From contig NC_133666.1 in the NCBI RefSeq assembly GCF_037893015.1, forward strand, positions 463,006,867-463,070,866: DNA of 64,000 bases, given 5' to 3'. Below the pieces are notes generated by a model. It was not told the DNA's origin. It saw only the letters and a program-made list of their open reading frames with translations, and ran no database searches. Positions 20,831 through 31,179 of this stretch are shown in pieces. The first letter of the stretch is position 1; every line of letters starts with the position of its first letter. The translations under genes and the position numbers were made by a program. This DNA comes from Macrotis lagotis (taxonomy: Eukaryota; Chordata; Mammalia; Peramelemorphia; Peramelidae).

Positions 20831-21061
20831 CTATGTACTATATTTGAAGTTATGTATAATAGGTTTAAAACTGTAGAATAATACCATATGATTAACCTGA
20901 CTAACATAAAGCGTGAATAACAGGTTTTGTATGAATAGTTTAAAGTGAAAATATCAGGATATGATTCTATTTCTGACTTGTTTCAACTTTGTCTCTTTCC
21001 CTGGTTCCTCATGTTTCTATTTTGACCAAAAACCCTAAGGGTCTTCCTCTCCCAGGTTGAG

Positions 21062-21063
<2 letters not shown>

Positions 21064-21108
<45 letters not shown>
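21064..21108. repeat. (TA)n microsatellite
   Basis: About 45 bases of TA; only about 28 in copy B (60500-60527). This is one of the larger length differences between the copies. Confidence 0.95.
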
Positions 21109-21110
<2 letters not shown>

Positions 21111-21189
21111 AAATAGAGGCCATTCTTTGATTCATTTCTTACTTAGCCTTAATTATTGTATGGGCATTGCCTCAGACAAATTGAGACTT

Positions 21190-21415
21190 GCTGTTAAAAA
21201 CCTCACCTTAAAAGGGACAAGGTCTCCTACTGCATTAGGACTCTCTCTCCAGTTATCCTGATTTATATCTTGCCACTAGACCCTTTTGGCTCCAGAGAAC
21301 AAAGTTAGGCTAGTGACTTTAAACAACTCTCCCTCTCTTAAATCCTATTCATTTGCATATCTTGGCATCACCTTCCAGATGTTGTGGACTCTTTAAGAAT
21401 GAAGGACAACCAGAA
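21190..21415 (+). repeat. Long tRNA-derived SINE, 5'-truncated (copy A)
   Basis: CTCCAGTTATCCTGATTTAT, GCCACTAGACCCTTTTGGCT, GCATATCTTGGCATCACCTT and GAATGAAGGACAACCAGAAC match the 3' two thirds of the family at 13882. Copy B: 60609-60834. Confidence 0.75.
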
Positions 21416-21479
21416 CAGCTCCTTAACTCTTCTTGACCTTTAAGGTGGTCCCTTTGGTTCACTTCCTTTCTTTCTCTGT

Positions 21480-22085
21480 ATTCTATTGATCAACAATCTC
21501 AACTAACTTCTATTTATATGCAGTTGAATCACTGATTCATCTTTGATTCTTATCCCGGCTGAAGCAATCTTTAACTTTCTGTAAGAAATCTTTGTCTGGA
21601 TATCATTCCAGTATCTCAAACTCAACTTTCCCAAACCAAATTTAATATATTTCCCCTTAAACCTATATTTATTTCTAACTTCACTATTTCTTTTAGTGAT
21701 ACCATCATTTATCCATTCTGCCATCTTCAAAACCCTGGAGTTGGTTGAATTCTTCTTTTCACTTTGGCTGTCTTATCCACTTACCAAATCCTGCCAATTC
21801 TGCCTCTCAACATCTCTCACCTTTAGTTCTCTCTTCTCTTTTCATTACATGAACTTCCTAACCTAAAAATCCCATCTCTCTACTTCACATAACTGCTAGA
21901 AAAAATAAACAACTCATACATATATATATATATGTATACATATATATATATATAAAATAGTCAGTCTTCTGATTTAACATTTTCATTAGTTCCCTACTGC
22001 CTACTAAGTCTTAATCTATTTACTTAACATTCAAGGTCCTTTCCAACTGGCACCATTCTAACTTTCCAACTTGGAAAGGTGTTAT
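21480..22085 (+). pseudogene. L2-type LINE reverse transcriptase remnant (copy A)
   Basis: Sense L2: ATATGCAGTTGAATCACTGA (the eroded YADD region), TATCTCAAACTCAACTTTCC, CCAAATCCTGCCAATTCTGC and TTCAAGGTCCTTTCCAACTG. It is interrupted by an AT microsatellite at 21918-21957, which is far longer in copy B (61337-61401). The 75-codon minus-strand frame over it is the shadow strand. Copy B: 60899-61536. Confidence 0.75.
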
Positions 22086-22089
22086 TTTC

Positions 22090-23040
22090 CCTGGAAAGGT
22101 AGAAAGTATTCAGTTAGTGAGGAGCTTTACAAGCTAAACAGAAGAGATCATATTTTATCCTGGTGGTAATATTTAATATAATAATATACATAATATATAA
22201 TAATGTAATATAATAAAAATTTAATATGATATTATACAATATGATACGATACAGTATAGTATGATACAATATGATACAATGCAATATATGATCTTATAAT
22301 ATAATATCTTGGTGGTATATTTAATCCTAGTGATAGAGTCACTGGAGTTCAGCAAACCAGGTAATGAGATGATCAAACCTCTGCTTTAGGGAAATTACTT
22401 TGGTAACTGAGCAGAGAATAAATTAGAAGGAGGAGAAAACAATCAGAAGGTTGTTGTAATAATATAGATGAGCAGTAGAAAAGACTAAACTAGAGGGGTG
22501 GCTGTGTGAGTGAAAAGAAGAAAACATGTAAGAGATGTCCTAAAGATAGAAATAATAAGATGTGGCAATGGATTGAATTTTTGAGCAACAGTAGAGTGTG
22601 GAATGACACCCTTGTGGTGAATCTGGGTAACTGGAAGGATATTGGTGTGCTCCATAATAAAGAAAAAAGATGGGACGTATGGAGGATTTAGAGGGGGAAA
22701 TGAGTTCAGTGTTGAACATATTGAGTTTGATATGTTCAAAAAGTAGGTATTGTCATGAAATTAGAGAGCTCAGGAGAAAGTTTAGAGAATCAACTGTACA
22801 GAAATCATCACTGCTTCATGGGAACAGATGAGGCCTTGGGAGACACCTTTGTTTAGTAGGTATGATGTACATGAAGAACGATCAAAGGAGACTGAGAGAA
22901 AAAAAGTCAAACAGGAAGAGAACAAGAAGAGAAACAGTTTGAGGAGAGCAACTCTAAGAGATGGGGATCAATAAGTCAAATATAGAGGGCAAGAAGGACT
23001 AGAATTAATTTAATGACTGGAAAATGTCATGCTTAAATTT
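22090..23040 (-). repeat. L2-type LINE, antisense (copy A)
   Basis: Reverse L2: ATTTTATCCTGGTGGTAATA, GGAAATTACTTTGGTAACTG, GAAGGTTGTTGTAATAATAT and AACTGGAAGGATATTGGTGT. It lies head to head with the plus-strand L2 just before it. An AT-rich imperfect repeat (ATATGATACAAT type, 22165-22312) is inserted in it; the copies differ there by several bases. Copy B: 61541-62491. Confidence 0.75.
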
Positions 23041-23249
23041 TCAGGGGGGGGGGTCACATATTTACCTGTAACTTAAGGTATAAAGCTTAGTGTTTGCATA
23101 GACAAATTTTTTTTAATAGAAGGAATTGTTTTTACTTTTACTTTGTTTCCCCAGTACTTCGAATAGCTCAAACTGAGTAGTAGAACTTCATAATCCTGAA
23201 TGATAAATTGATTTTTGTGGTTCTAGATCTGTATCTACACATCTCTATA

Positions 23250-23435
23250 ATAATAAAACAACAATAATAGCAATAATAATAATTGGCACTTATATAAAGA
23301 TTACTTTGTAGCATGAACTGTGCTAAACCTTTTATAAATATTATTTTATTTGATCATCATAATAATCTTAGGAGGTAGGTACTATTCTTGTACCCATTTT
23401 ACAGATGAAGAAACTAAGGCAAACATATTCCTGTC
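23250..23435 (-). repeat. MIR SINE (copy A)
   Basis: AATTGGCACTTATATAAAGA, ATTATTTTATTTGATCATCA, TAGGAGGTAGGTACTATTCT and TTTTACAGATGAAGAAACTA: a clear reverse MIR. Copy B: 62701-62886. Confidence 0.88.
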
Positions 23436-23564
23436 CCCTATTCACCCACTACCACCCCTCATATTTCAAATAATGGGAACAGGGTTTTGTTCATAATGCT
23501 AAAAAAGGAAACATTCCAGAAGAGATTTCATCAAAATGTAGATGCATTGTGCTGATGCTATGTT

Positions 23565-23793
23565 CAGTTGTTTTCAGTCATGACTGACTCTCCATGACCC
23601 TATTTGGGATTTTCCTGGCAAAGACACTGGAGTGGTTTGCCATTTTCTTCTCCAGCTCCATTTATAAGTGAGGATACTGAGGCAAACAGGGTCACATAGC
23701 AGGTTAGTATCTGAACGAGATTTGAACCCAGAAGAGAAGTCTTTCTAGCTCTAGGTCTGATATTCTATCCTCTGTGCCACATAACTGCCCATG
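23565..23793 (-). repeat. MAR1-like SINE (copy A)
   Basis: TTTTCAGTCATGACTGACTC, GGCAAAGACACTGGAGTGGT, CTGAGGCAAACAGGGTCACA and head CTGTGCCACATAACTGCCC. Copy B: 63016-63244. Confidence 0.9.
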
Positions 23794-24388
23794 TAAAAGA
23801 TACTACATAAGCTCTCTAATCTTATAACAATAGAGATAAATTTTTTAAAGTTCCTTGGGTCCCCTATTAAAAATCAAACAAAGCATAACCTATGACATTC
23901 ACCTGACAAGTTATGTTCCTTTTCTGCAAGTGAAGAATTTTCATCTTTGGAGTAAGCCCTCCTAAGATACCAGAACAAATTTTAGAGTTAGTAAAGGTTA
24001 CTCCTCTTTTATATCTTATGCATGAACAATGCAAATGAGATAGTAATGTGAGTGCACACTAATGAAAAGTGATATAATATGTCAATGCCACAGAAATTCT
24101 AGATGAAGTCTTGAATGAATCTAACATGCCAAAGAACACTCCTAACAGTAATGCAGGAGAGCATTTCTGAAGGATTAGAAAGCCAGTGGGGAAGACTTCT
24201 TCACCTCTGATTCATTATTAATTTTATACAGAGAAAAGTCATGTTGTTATCTATGTTATCCACTCCACCTTCATGAAAAAAAAGATTTATAAAAGATCAA
24301 AAAAAATCAAGGCACTTTGGATACTTTTTTTTAGGGAATTAATTCTATGATCACAGTTGGGCAAAGTAGTCTTTACAAATCTATGTCA
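23794..24388. other. No recognised element
   Basis: Unassigned AT-rich sequence. Copy B lacks two bases near 63599 (copy A CAGTAATGC against CAGATGC). No reading frame of note. Confidence 0.5.
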
Positions 24389-24405
24389 TTCAACATGTAT
24401 TTTTA

Positions 24406-24572
24406 TTTTTTATTTATTTTTTATTTTTTTAGGTTTTTGCTAGGCAATGGGGTTAAGTGGCTTGCCCAAGGCCACACAGCTAGGTAATTATTAAGTGTCT
24501 GAGGTCAGATTTGAACTCAGGTACTCCTGACTCCAAGGCTGATTCTCTATCCACTGCACCACCTAGCTGCCC
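24406..24572 (-). repeat. Short tRNA-derived SINE with target-site duplication (copy A)
   Basis: Reverse element with a T-rich tail, AGGTTTTTGCTAGGCAATGG, GCCCAAGGCCACACAGCTAG and head GCACCACCTAGCTGCCC. The target-site duplication TTCAACATGTATTTTTA is exact (24389-24405 and 24573-24589). The copy B element is cut off by the window end at 64000. Confidence 0.95.
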
Positions 24573-24589
24573 TTCAACATGTATTTTTA

Positions 24590-26105
24590 AAGATTGTATT
24601 TCTTTATCTTGTCCAGTGTCACTCATCAACCTTTCTACACTCCTGATCAGCACAAAAGTTTTGACCTATTCAATTTCTAACTTAATCTATTTTGCCCCTC
24701 CTTAAGCAAACTGGTGGTCTCCTGCTCCTGGAAGTTCACTAAATTAGTGCCAGACTTAGTACAGACACCCACTTGACTTTAGCTCCTTTCTGGCTTAGAA
24801 TTCCCAAACTCAAGATCCACCAGCTTTGGTCTTCCCAATAAAAAGGGATTAAAGGACACCAAGTGTCCCCCCAACATCTACATCATATCAGTATGCTATG
24901 GAGGAACATTATAATAAGAATTGAATAAGAAAGAAGTTTAGACTAAAAAAGATTAGTAAGTATGTATTATGAGTCACTGAATGACTGTCATTGACCAAAT
25001 CTCCCACCAGATGATAGAGGCATTTCCTGGGATTTAACTTCACTTAACTAAATAATTACTTCAACTCTCCTCTTTAATTAAATTCAAAAAGATATTTATT
25101 TTATCCCTGTCATGTGCAAATCTGGGCCTTTATGTAAGCTGAATTCCTGACCAACTCCAGGTTTGTAGTCCAAATGGGCTTTTCCATCTTGACCTTATCA
25201 GGAGATTATGTTTCTTCTTCCAAAAAATTCATTTTGAAATAATAAAATGTGTTCATCAGGTCTAATTTATTCTAAATCATTCTATTTGTCTCTGACTATG
25301 ACTGCATGAACATTGTAAATGATTAATACTGCAGTGCCCTTCTAGATAAACCTCTAAGTCTGAATCACTGTTATTCACTGCTGACTACATTGGTTCCCTA
25401 TTTAATACCAGATTCAGCGGAAGGCTCCAGTCCTTTTTTGCTAGCTTTTAATGAGAAGGGATCCAGTAGCATTAGAAACTGCCATACCGCCTGCCTGTCT
25501 CCATGTGAACTAGACTGGAAAAGCACACTACAGTCCTGGAAAGAGAAATAGCAGGCATGTTCAGGGAAAAATCCTTAAGAGCATGGGGTCCCCCAGCCTA
25601 AGGATCTCATTTGTCCCAGTAAGTCTCTATTCACAACAGGCTACTTGGTCTAAGACTTTGCTCCTCCTCCAAATGGAAGCTCATGGAAGATAATACAGAA
25701 CCTATTTACCTTATGATGGATTTTTCAGAAAAGAAATGTATATTCCCAAGGGTACCTGAAGTTGCCCTGATCACATCATTCTTCAAATAGTTTTTTTAAA
25801 GAGGTGAATATATATGAGATTTATAGCAGACTGTTAATCAAAGTTTGATTGTATGTGTGTGTGTATAAGAGCATATATCATAAATTCTGTTTTTTCTGGG
25901 CTACAATTGGCTGCAACATTTTTACAACATAATAACATCAAACCAATTCCCTGGAACCACTGGACTATGAAAGACCATAATCAAGCACATCTGGTTTTCA
26001 GTTCCTCTTATTCACCCCAAAGGTCAGAGAAGTCTGTATTATTCCCAGCTCACAACTGCCCTCTTTGTGCTTGCTTCTCAATTTTATTCCAAGACTCAGA
26101 GACCT
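24590..26105. other. Unassigned stretch, possibly old single-copy DNA
   Basis: 24690-24880 (ACTGGTGGTCTCCTGCTCCT) resembles a repeat I cannot name. 25250-25700 has mixed composition and a few CpGs, with no recognised repeat. An open frame at 25853-26107 (84 codons) starts in a TG repeat and has no recognised family. Confidence 0.4.
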
Positions 26106-26109
26106 AATC

Positions 26110-26278
26110 TGCAGTGTGGTGAAGTGGTTTGAGGGTTGGGCATGAGGACAGGAACAGCTAGGTTCAAAGAACACTACAAACTCTTACTAAGTTTGTTGTG
26201 AGGCTCAAATGAGATATCATATATAAGGTGGCTTTTAAATTTGCAAGCTATTATTACCATCATTATTCATATTTTCTA
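26110..26278 (+). repeat. MIR SINE
   Basis: GTGTGGTGAAGTGGTTTGAG, then AAGTTTGTTGTGAGGCTCAA, ATGAGATATCATATATAAGG and the tail ATTATTACCATCATTATT: sense MIR with an internal deletion. Confidence 0.8.
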
Positions 26279-26439
26279 AAAATTCTATCAGTAACCCAGC
26301 AAATATAATGAGCAGAGAGCTACATGGGGGGAGGGGTGCTTCCTTTTTATGTTTTATTAATGATCTTTTCTTTCTTTTTTTTCTTCCATCATTGTCACTT
26401 CCCAGTGACAACATCTCATTATCACCATCAGAATCCTTC

Positions 26440-26466
26440 TGTGAACAAATAAATAAATAAATAAAT
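26440..26466. repeat. (AAAT)n microsatellite
   Basis: About five AAAT units just upstream of the MAR1-like SINE; possibly the tail of an older element. Confidence 0.85.
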
Positions 26467-26477
26467 GTAATAAAGTA

Positions 26478-26745
26478 AGGGGTAGCTAGGTGGTTCAGTG
26501 GAGAGAGCACCAAATCTGGAGTCAGGAAGATATGAGTTCAAATGCAACCTCAAATGCTTTTTAGCTGTGTGATACTAGGCAAATCATTTAACCCTGTTTG
26601 CTTCAGTTGCCTCATCCATAAAATGAGCTGGAGAATGAAATGGCAAACCATTCCTGTATCTTTGTCAAGAAAATCCCAAATGGCATCACAAAGCATTGGA
26701 GCTAACTGAAACATCTGAACAACAACATAATCAAACAAAACAAAT
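26478..26745 (+). repeat. MAR1-like SINE, full length
   Basis: Head AGGGGTAGCTAGGTGGTTCA, B-box-like GAGTTCAAATGC, GAGCTGGAGAATGAAATGGC, AAATCCCAAATGGCATCACA, and a tail of AACAACAACATAATC. Confidence 0.9.
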
Positions 26746-27430
26746 CAGCACATTGATCAAATCAGAAAAATTTGCCTTGTTCTGCACCTACACCTCTCTT
26801 TGAGGTTTACCATTATTCCCTGAAAACTGGAACTGGGCATCACTTTACTTCAAGTTGTTAAATCTTTCAGTTTTGTGCCTTTTTTACATGATTGTGGTCA
26901 GTGTGTACATTTTTCAGAGATCTTCTTTCAAGTCAAGTCTGTCTGACCCCATTACTGTATAGTAACTCTGACCCTCTTTTTGCTACAGCATCTGCTTTCC
27001 CCTCACATATTGTTGTCAGAAAGCTACATGAAAGAACCTGCAGTTTCCCACCAATAACTTCATAAAGGCAAATACAGATGGAGACCTTTAGACTAACTCC
27101 CAAGTCTGAATTAGCATGAGCTCAAGGGTTGAAAGGAAGAAAGGGACAGAATATGAGGTGCTTAGGAGACTGCATCCAAAACAGCCCGGGCAGTTCAATA
27201 ACACTTATCTCATTTCCACCAGGGACTCCAAAACCCTGACTTTAAAAACATGTTAGGAATTATGTTGTAATTAGAAAGGGATTGCATTTAGCGTCTGAAA
27301 GAAAAGAATAAACAAAAATACTGACATTTCTCTCTGTCTTCAAAAGTGCTTAGACCAAGCACACTCCCTCTTCTCCTCTGGGGAGACACATTACTTCCTT
27401 TTAACTATTCCTCTTTATTTAGAAATGAGC
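26746..27430. other. No recognised element
   Basis: Unassigned sequence. Nothing coding and no structure noted. Confidence 0.5.
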
Positions 27431-27431
27431 T

Positions 27432-27690
27432 AGAAAGAGGGCAGCTAGGTAATGCAGCAGATAGAGCACCAGACTGGAAATCAGGAAAACTCATCTTCCT
27501 GAATTCAAATCTGGCCTCACATACTTATTTAATCCTACTAGCTTCAGTTTCCTCATCTATAAAATGGGAGAACAAAAAAGCAAACCACTCCATAATCTTT
27601 GCTAAAAAAAAAAACAAAAAATTGAAATGGGGTTTCTAAGAGTCAGACAGAATTGAAATGACTCAGCAACAAAAGAGAAAGAAGTTCCCT
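27432..27690 (+). repeat. MAR1-like SINE
   Basis: Head GAGGGCAGCTAGGTAATGCA, B-box-like GAATTCAAATCT, CCTCATCTATAAAATGGGAG, an A-rich interruption, then GTCAGACAGAATTGAAATGA and CAACAAAAG. The 97-codon open frame here is the SINE. Confidence 0.88.
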
Positions 27691-27837
27691 CAAGAAAGGA
27701 CGTTTTTCTTCCTTTTCTTGGTGCCATCTTTAGCTGGCATTGGTGCTAGAGGTCATAGTTCAATTCTTCTCTTTCTTCTTCCTGTGAGAAAACTAAACTT
27801 ATGCCCCAGTCTTTGGAGGACACAAGCTAAACACATT

Positions 27838-27935
27838 CTTAGGATCAGAGAAACAGATGAAGAAATGGAAGGGACCATAGAGGACATATACTCCTACCCT
27901 TTTTGTTTTACAGATGAGATACCTTTAGAAGGGTA
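27838..27935 (-). repeat. MIR- or CR1-type 3' end fragment
   Basis: GGATCAGAGAAACAGATGAA, GGAAGGGACCATAGAGGACA and TTTTACAGATGAGATACC match the reverse strand of an old SINE tail. Confidence 0.6.
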
Positions 27936-28189
27936 AATCCTCACATTGCCTCTGGGCTTTCTCCCTAGTCACACTCTTTCTAAGTTTCCAGTTAGAGATC
28001 ATACAGAGGCTTTGCATTTAAGTATAGTGTCAAAATTTCTGGATATAGCAAGAAAGCAATTTCTGTGTCTGCATTAAAATTGTCTCTATTGCAGGGACCA
28101 ATTGTTCCTGCTACAGCAAGCATACCAAAATGATCATAATGATGATCATAATAATAAGTTTGTATAAATTCCAACAGTAATCAATCCAT

Positions 28190-28660
28190 GCATCAGTCTT
28201 TAATCTTTTGCCCTTTTAGCTTCTCCCTCCAAGTTATGGCTTTGTCTTCTTCCAAAAAGGTTTTTCAACTCTTCTGGAATAAAGACCTAGTATGGCATTG
28301 CTAGTACCAAATTGCTCTACAGAATTGTTGAAACCCTTTTACAATTCCTCCAACAGTGCAATAATATTTCATTTTCCCCTATATTCCTTCCCAGTATTTG
28401 TCATTTTCTCCCTCTGTCCTATTAGCCAAACCAATAAGGTAGTACTTCAGAATTGTTCCAACTGCATTTCTCTTAACAAGTGAGTTAGAACTTTAAACAA
28501 ACATTTAAATAGATAGCACTGATAACCTCATTTGAAAACCTTTCATATTCTTTGACCATCCTTCAGTTTGGCAATGGCTCCTATCTTTTATAAATTTGAC
28601 TCAGTTCTCCATATTTGAGAAATGAGGTCTTTATCAGAGAAACTTGTTTAAATATTTTTC
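28190..28660 (-). pseudogene. L1 ORF2 C-terminal piece
   Basis: The reverse complement reads GATAAAGACCTCATTTCTCA, GAACTGAGTCAAATTTATAA and CCTTATTGGTTTGGCTAATA, then CCAAATTGCTC/GAGCAATTTGG text that corresponds to the region just after SSIDKW in L1 ORF2. The segment at 1900-1995 in copy A is the same part of a different L1. Confidence 0.75.
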
Positions 28661-29239
28661 CAATGGTTACTATTACTAACAGTATTTCCCTCCATCCTAT
28701 TCCCCCAACCCCATTTATTCTATTCTGTATCTTTCTCTTTGTCCCTCCTCAAAAATGTTTTGCATGTGACTAGCCTCTCCTATAATCTTCCTTCCCTTCT
28801 ACCACCTATCCCCCTCCCTGACCCTCTTTCTCCCATCCCTTTCCTCCAGGGTAAGAGATTTCCTATACACAGTTGAGTGTGCATGTTATTCCCTTGTAGA
28901 GCCCATTCTGATGAGAGCAAGGCTCACTCACTCTTCCCCACTCCCCATAACCTCCCCTTTTCCACACCACTGAAAAAGCTTTTTTCTTGCCACTTTATGG
29001 AAAATAACTTACCACCAACTTACTCTCCCTTTCCCTTTCTCCCAGTTCATTCTTCTCTTACTCATTAACTACATCTTTATGATATATTATCCTTTCAAAT
29101 TCAACTATGACTTATGCCTTATCTTCTAACCTTCTAACTGTTCTAATAAATAAGAAAGTTCATTAGAGTTATCAATATTATCTTCCCATGCAGGAATACT
29201 AACATTAAGTCCCTTATATGTCTTTCTTTTTTACTTTTT

Positions 29240-30316
29240 TATGCTTCACTCGAATTTTGTATTTGTAGATTAGATTTTGTGTTCAGCTCTAGTCTTTAGA
29301 CCCCTACTTCATTGAACATCCATCTTTTTCCCTGAATATATGTGTTCAGTTTTGCAGGTTAGTTGGTTCTAGATTGTGATCCAAGGTCTTTTGCCTTCTG
29401 GAATATCATATTCCAAACCCTGTAATCCCTTAATGTAGAAGGTGCTAAATCTTATGCTAATCTGACTGTGGCTCCGTGCTATTTGAATTGTTTCTTTCTG
29501 GCTGTTTGCAATATTTTCTTGTTGATTTGGAAGTTCTGAAATTTAGCTATAATATTCCTGGCAGTTTTCATTTTGAGATATCTGTCAGGAAGTGATCAAT
29601 GTATTCTTTCAATTTCTATTTTACCTTCTGTTCCTAGAATATCAGGGCAGTTTTCCATGACAATTTCTTGCAAAATAATGTCTAGGGGGCTTTTCTTTTG
29701 GTCATGGATTTCAAGTAGTACAATAATTTTTAAATTATCTCTCCTGGATGTGTTTCCAGGTCAGTTGTTTTTCCAATGAAATATTTCACATTTTCTTCTA
29801 ATTTTTTCTTCTTTTGTTATTATTTTATTGCTTCTTGATTTCTCACAAAGTCATTAGCTTCCTTTTGTTCCATTCTAAATTTTAAGGAATTATTTTCTTC
29901 AATAGGCTTTTGTATCTCCTTTTCCATTTGACCAATTCTACATTTTTAAAGCATTCTTCTCCTCATGGCTTTTTAGATCTCTTTTCCCATTTGCCTCAGT
30001 CTGGTTTTTAAGATATTATTCTCTTCAATAATTTTTGTATTTCCTTCAGCAAACCACTGATTTGATTTTCATGATTCCTCATCACTTTCATGTCTCTTCC
30101 CTTCTCTCACTTTTCAATTTGTCCTCTACCTCCATTACTTGACTTTCAAAAATCCTGTTTGCGTTTTTTCATGGCCTGAGAACAATTCACATTTTTCTTG
30201 GAGACTTTGGATGTTGAAGCTTTGACTTCATCTTCTTCTGAGTGTATATTTTGATCTTCCATATGATCATAGTCACTGTCTATGGTCTGAGTTTTTTTCC
30301 TTCTGTTACTTCTCAT
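29240..30316 (-). pseudogene. Decayed L1 ORF1 (RNA-binding protein)
   Basis: Starts at the ATG complementary to 30314-30316 with MRSNRRKKTQTIDSDYDHME. A stop follows after about 57 codons. Beyond it, across frameshifts, are coiled-coil text (KEIQKPIEENNSL near 29905), the RRM-like SRRDNLKIIVLLEIHDQKK near 29720, the middle motif KTARNIIAKFQNF near 29560, and a C-terminal domain (RDYRVWNMIFQKAKDLG near 29420). This order is that of L1 ORF1p. In a live element ORF1p forms trimers and binds L1 RNA. Here it is dead through several stops. Confidence 0.8.
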
Positions 30317-30339
30317 TTCTTCAATCTATGACTTGATTT

Positions 30340-31165
30340 TAATTCTTTATTAAAGTGGGGCTCTGCTTCCAGGGAAGAGGATGCATTGTCTCGAGCTTTT
30401 GAAGGTTTTCGTAGCTGTTCTCAGAGATACTTCTAGGGACCTGAAAGTTTTAAATTCCTTCAAGTTCTTATGCTCTAAGGAGAGGTTATAACTACTCTCC
30501 TGACCCATGCTCTGGTCACTCCTTTCTGCCAGGAACTGTGAGAAGGGTCCTATTCCACTGTGGCAGTAAATTCTACTGTACTTCAGCTCCTTATTCTGAG
30601 CCTGTGCTCCAGACTGTGACTCAGATCTGAGTATGGGCAAAGCAACAGAGTCCTGCCTCAGTGATAGTGTAGTCTCCTTCTGACTCTTACCATCCATGGG
30701 CTGAGAGCTCCAGGAGAAGGTGCTCCTGACTCAGTGGCTCTCCTAAGGTCTGCTCCTGAATTGCTGGGGTCAGGTCTGCATTACTGAGGCCTCTGCTGAG
30801 TGTGCTTCTCTCTTACCCCAGTGAGGCAGACTTTTCCTGCTGACCTTCCAAATTGTCCTTAGCAATCTCTGGGCTGAGAAGTCAAGAAACCACCACCATA
30901 GCCCTGACCCAGTAGCCCTGTAGACTATTCCTGGATGGTTGAGGCCACATTGCTCTGGCAAGGCCTGGGCTGTACTGTGGGTTTTTTCTAACTCTGGTTC
31001 AACAGACCCTTCCTACCCATCTTCCAACTTGTCTTGGGATTGGAAATTGTTTCAATCAGTCTTTTTGTGGGTTCTGCCACTCTAGAATTTGTTTAGAGTC
31101 ATTATTTTAAGGTATTTGGAATGGTTTGGGGGAGAGCTTGAGTGAGACCCTGACTTTATTCTGCC
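30340..31165 (-). other. 5' UTR of the antisense L1-derived element
   Basis: Relatively GC-rich against its surroundings, as is typical of L1 5' UTRs. Two open frames on the minus strand (30697 to 30350, 115 codons; 30961 to 30770, 63 codons) fall here and are not known proteins. In the longer one the text GSRAPL lies just upstream of the ORF1 start. It could contain an L1 promoter remnant driven through the YY1-like site. Confidence 0.6.
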
Positions 31166-31179
31166 ATCTTGGCTCCACC

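Larger units (their letters stand above)
1..24551. repeat. Copy A of a large direct duplication
   Basis: This whole segment recurs in the same orientation at 39438-64000. Base 1 matches base 39438, and base 24551 matches base 64000. The offset is 39437 at the left, about 39444 near 3.7 kb, 39430 near 5.8 kb, 39415 near 15 kb and 39451 near 22.5 kb. It changes only at microsatellites, homopolymers and small indels. Every interspersed repeat in copy A is also present in copy B, so all of those insertions are older than the split between copies. The left end is cut by the window start, inside an L1, so the true breakpoint is not visible. It could be a real segmental duplication or uncollapsed haplotypes. 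Confidence 0.97.
28190..31176 (-). mobile_element. Antisense L1-derived element lacking most of ORF2 (HAL1-like)
   Basis: On the minus strand, 5' to 3': an L1-type 5' end (GGAGCCAAGATGGCAGAATA, with a YY1-like CAAGATGGC at about 31162-31170); a 5' UTR of about 850 bases; a decayed ORF1 (30316 to about 29240); a purine-rich stretch (29200-28690); and a short ORF2 C-terminal-like piece (28660-28190). The endonuclease and reverse transcriptase that would fill about 3 kb in a full L1 are absent. This is the structure of a half-L1 (HAL1), or of an L1 with a large internal deletion. It would have depended on L1 proteins supplied from elsewhere. Confidence 0.7.

Noticed and set aside
20524..20907. 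127-codon minus-strand open frame, also in copy B as 128 codons
   Set aside because: It overlaps a MIR-like SINE and ends in poly-F encoded by a poly-A tract whose length differs between copies.
28877..29068. Proline- and serine-rich plus-strand frame
   Set aside because: Low-complexity C/T-rich strand of the antisense L1-derived element.
30350..30697. 115-codon minus-strand frame as a possible gene
   Set aside because: It lies in the 5' UTR of an L1-derived element, just upstream of its decayed ORF1.
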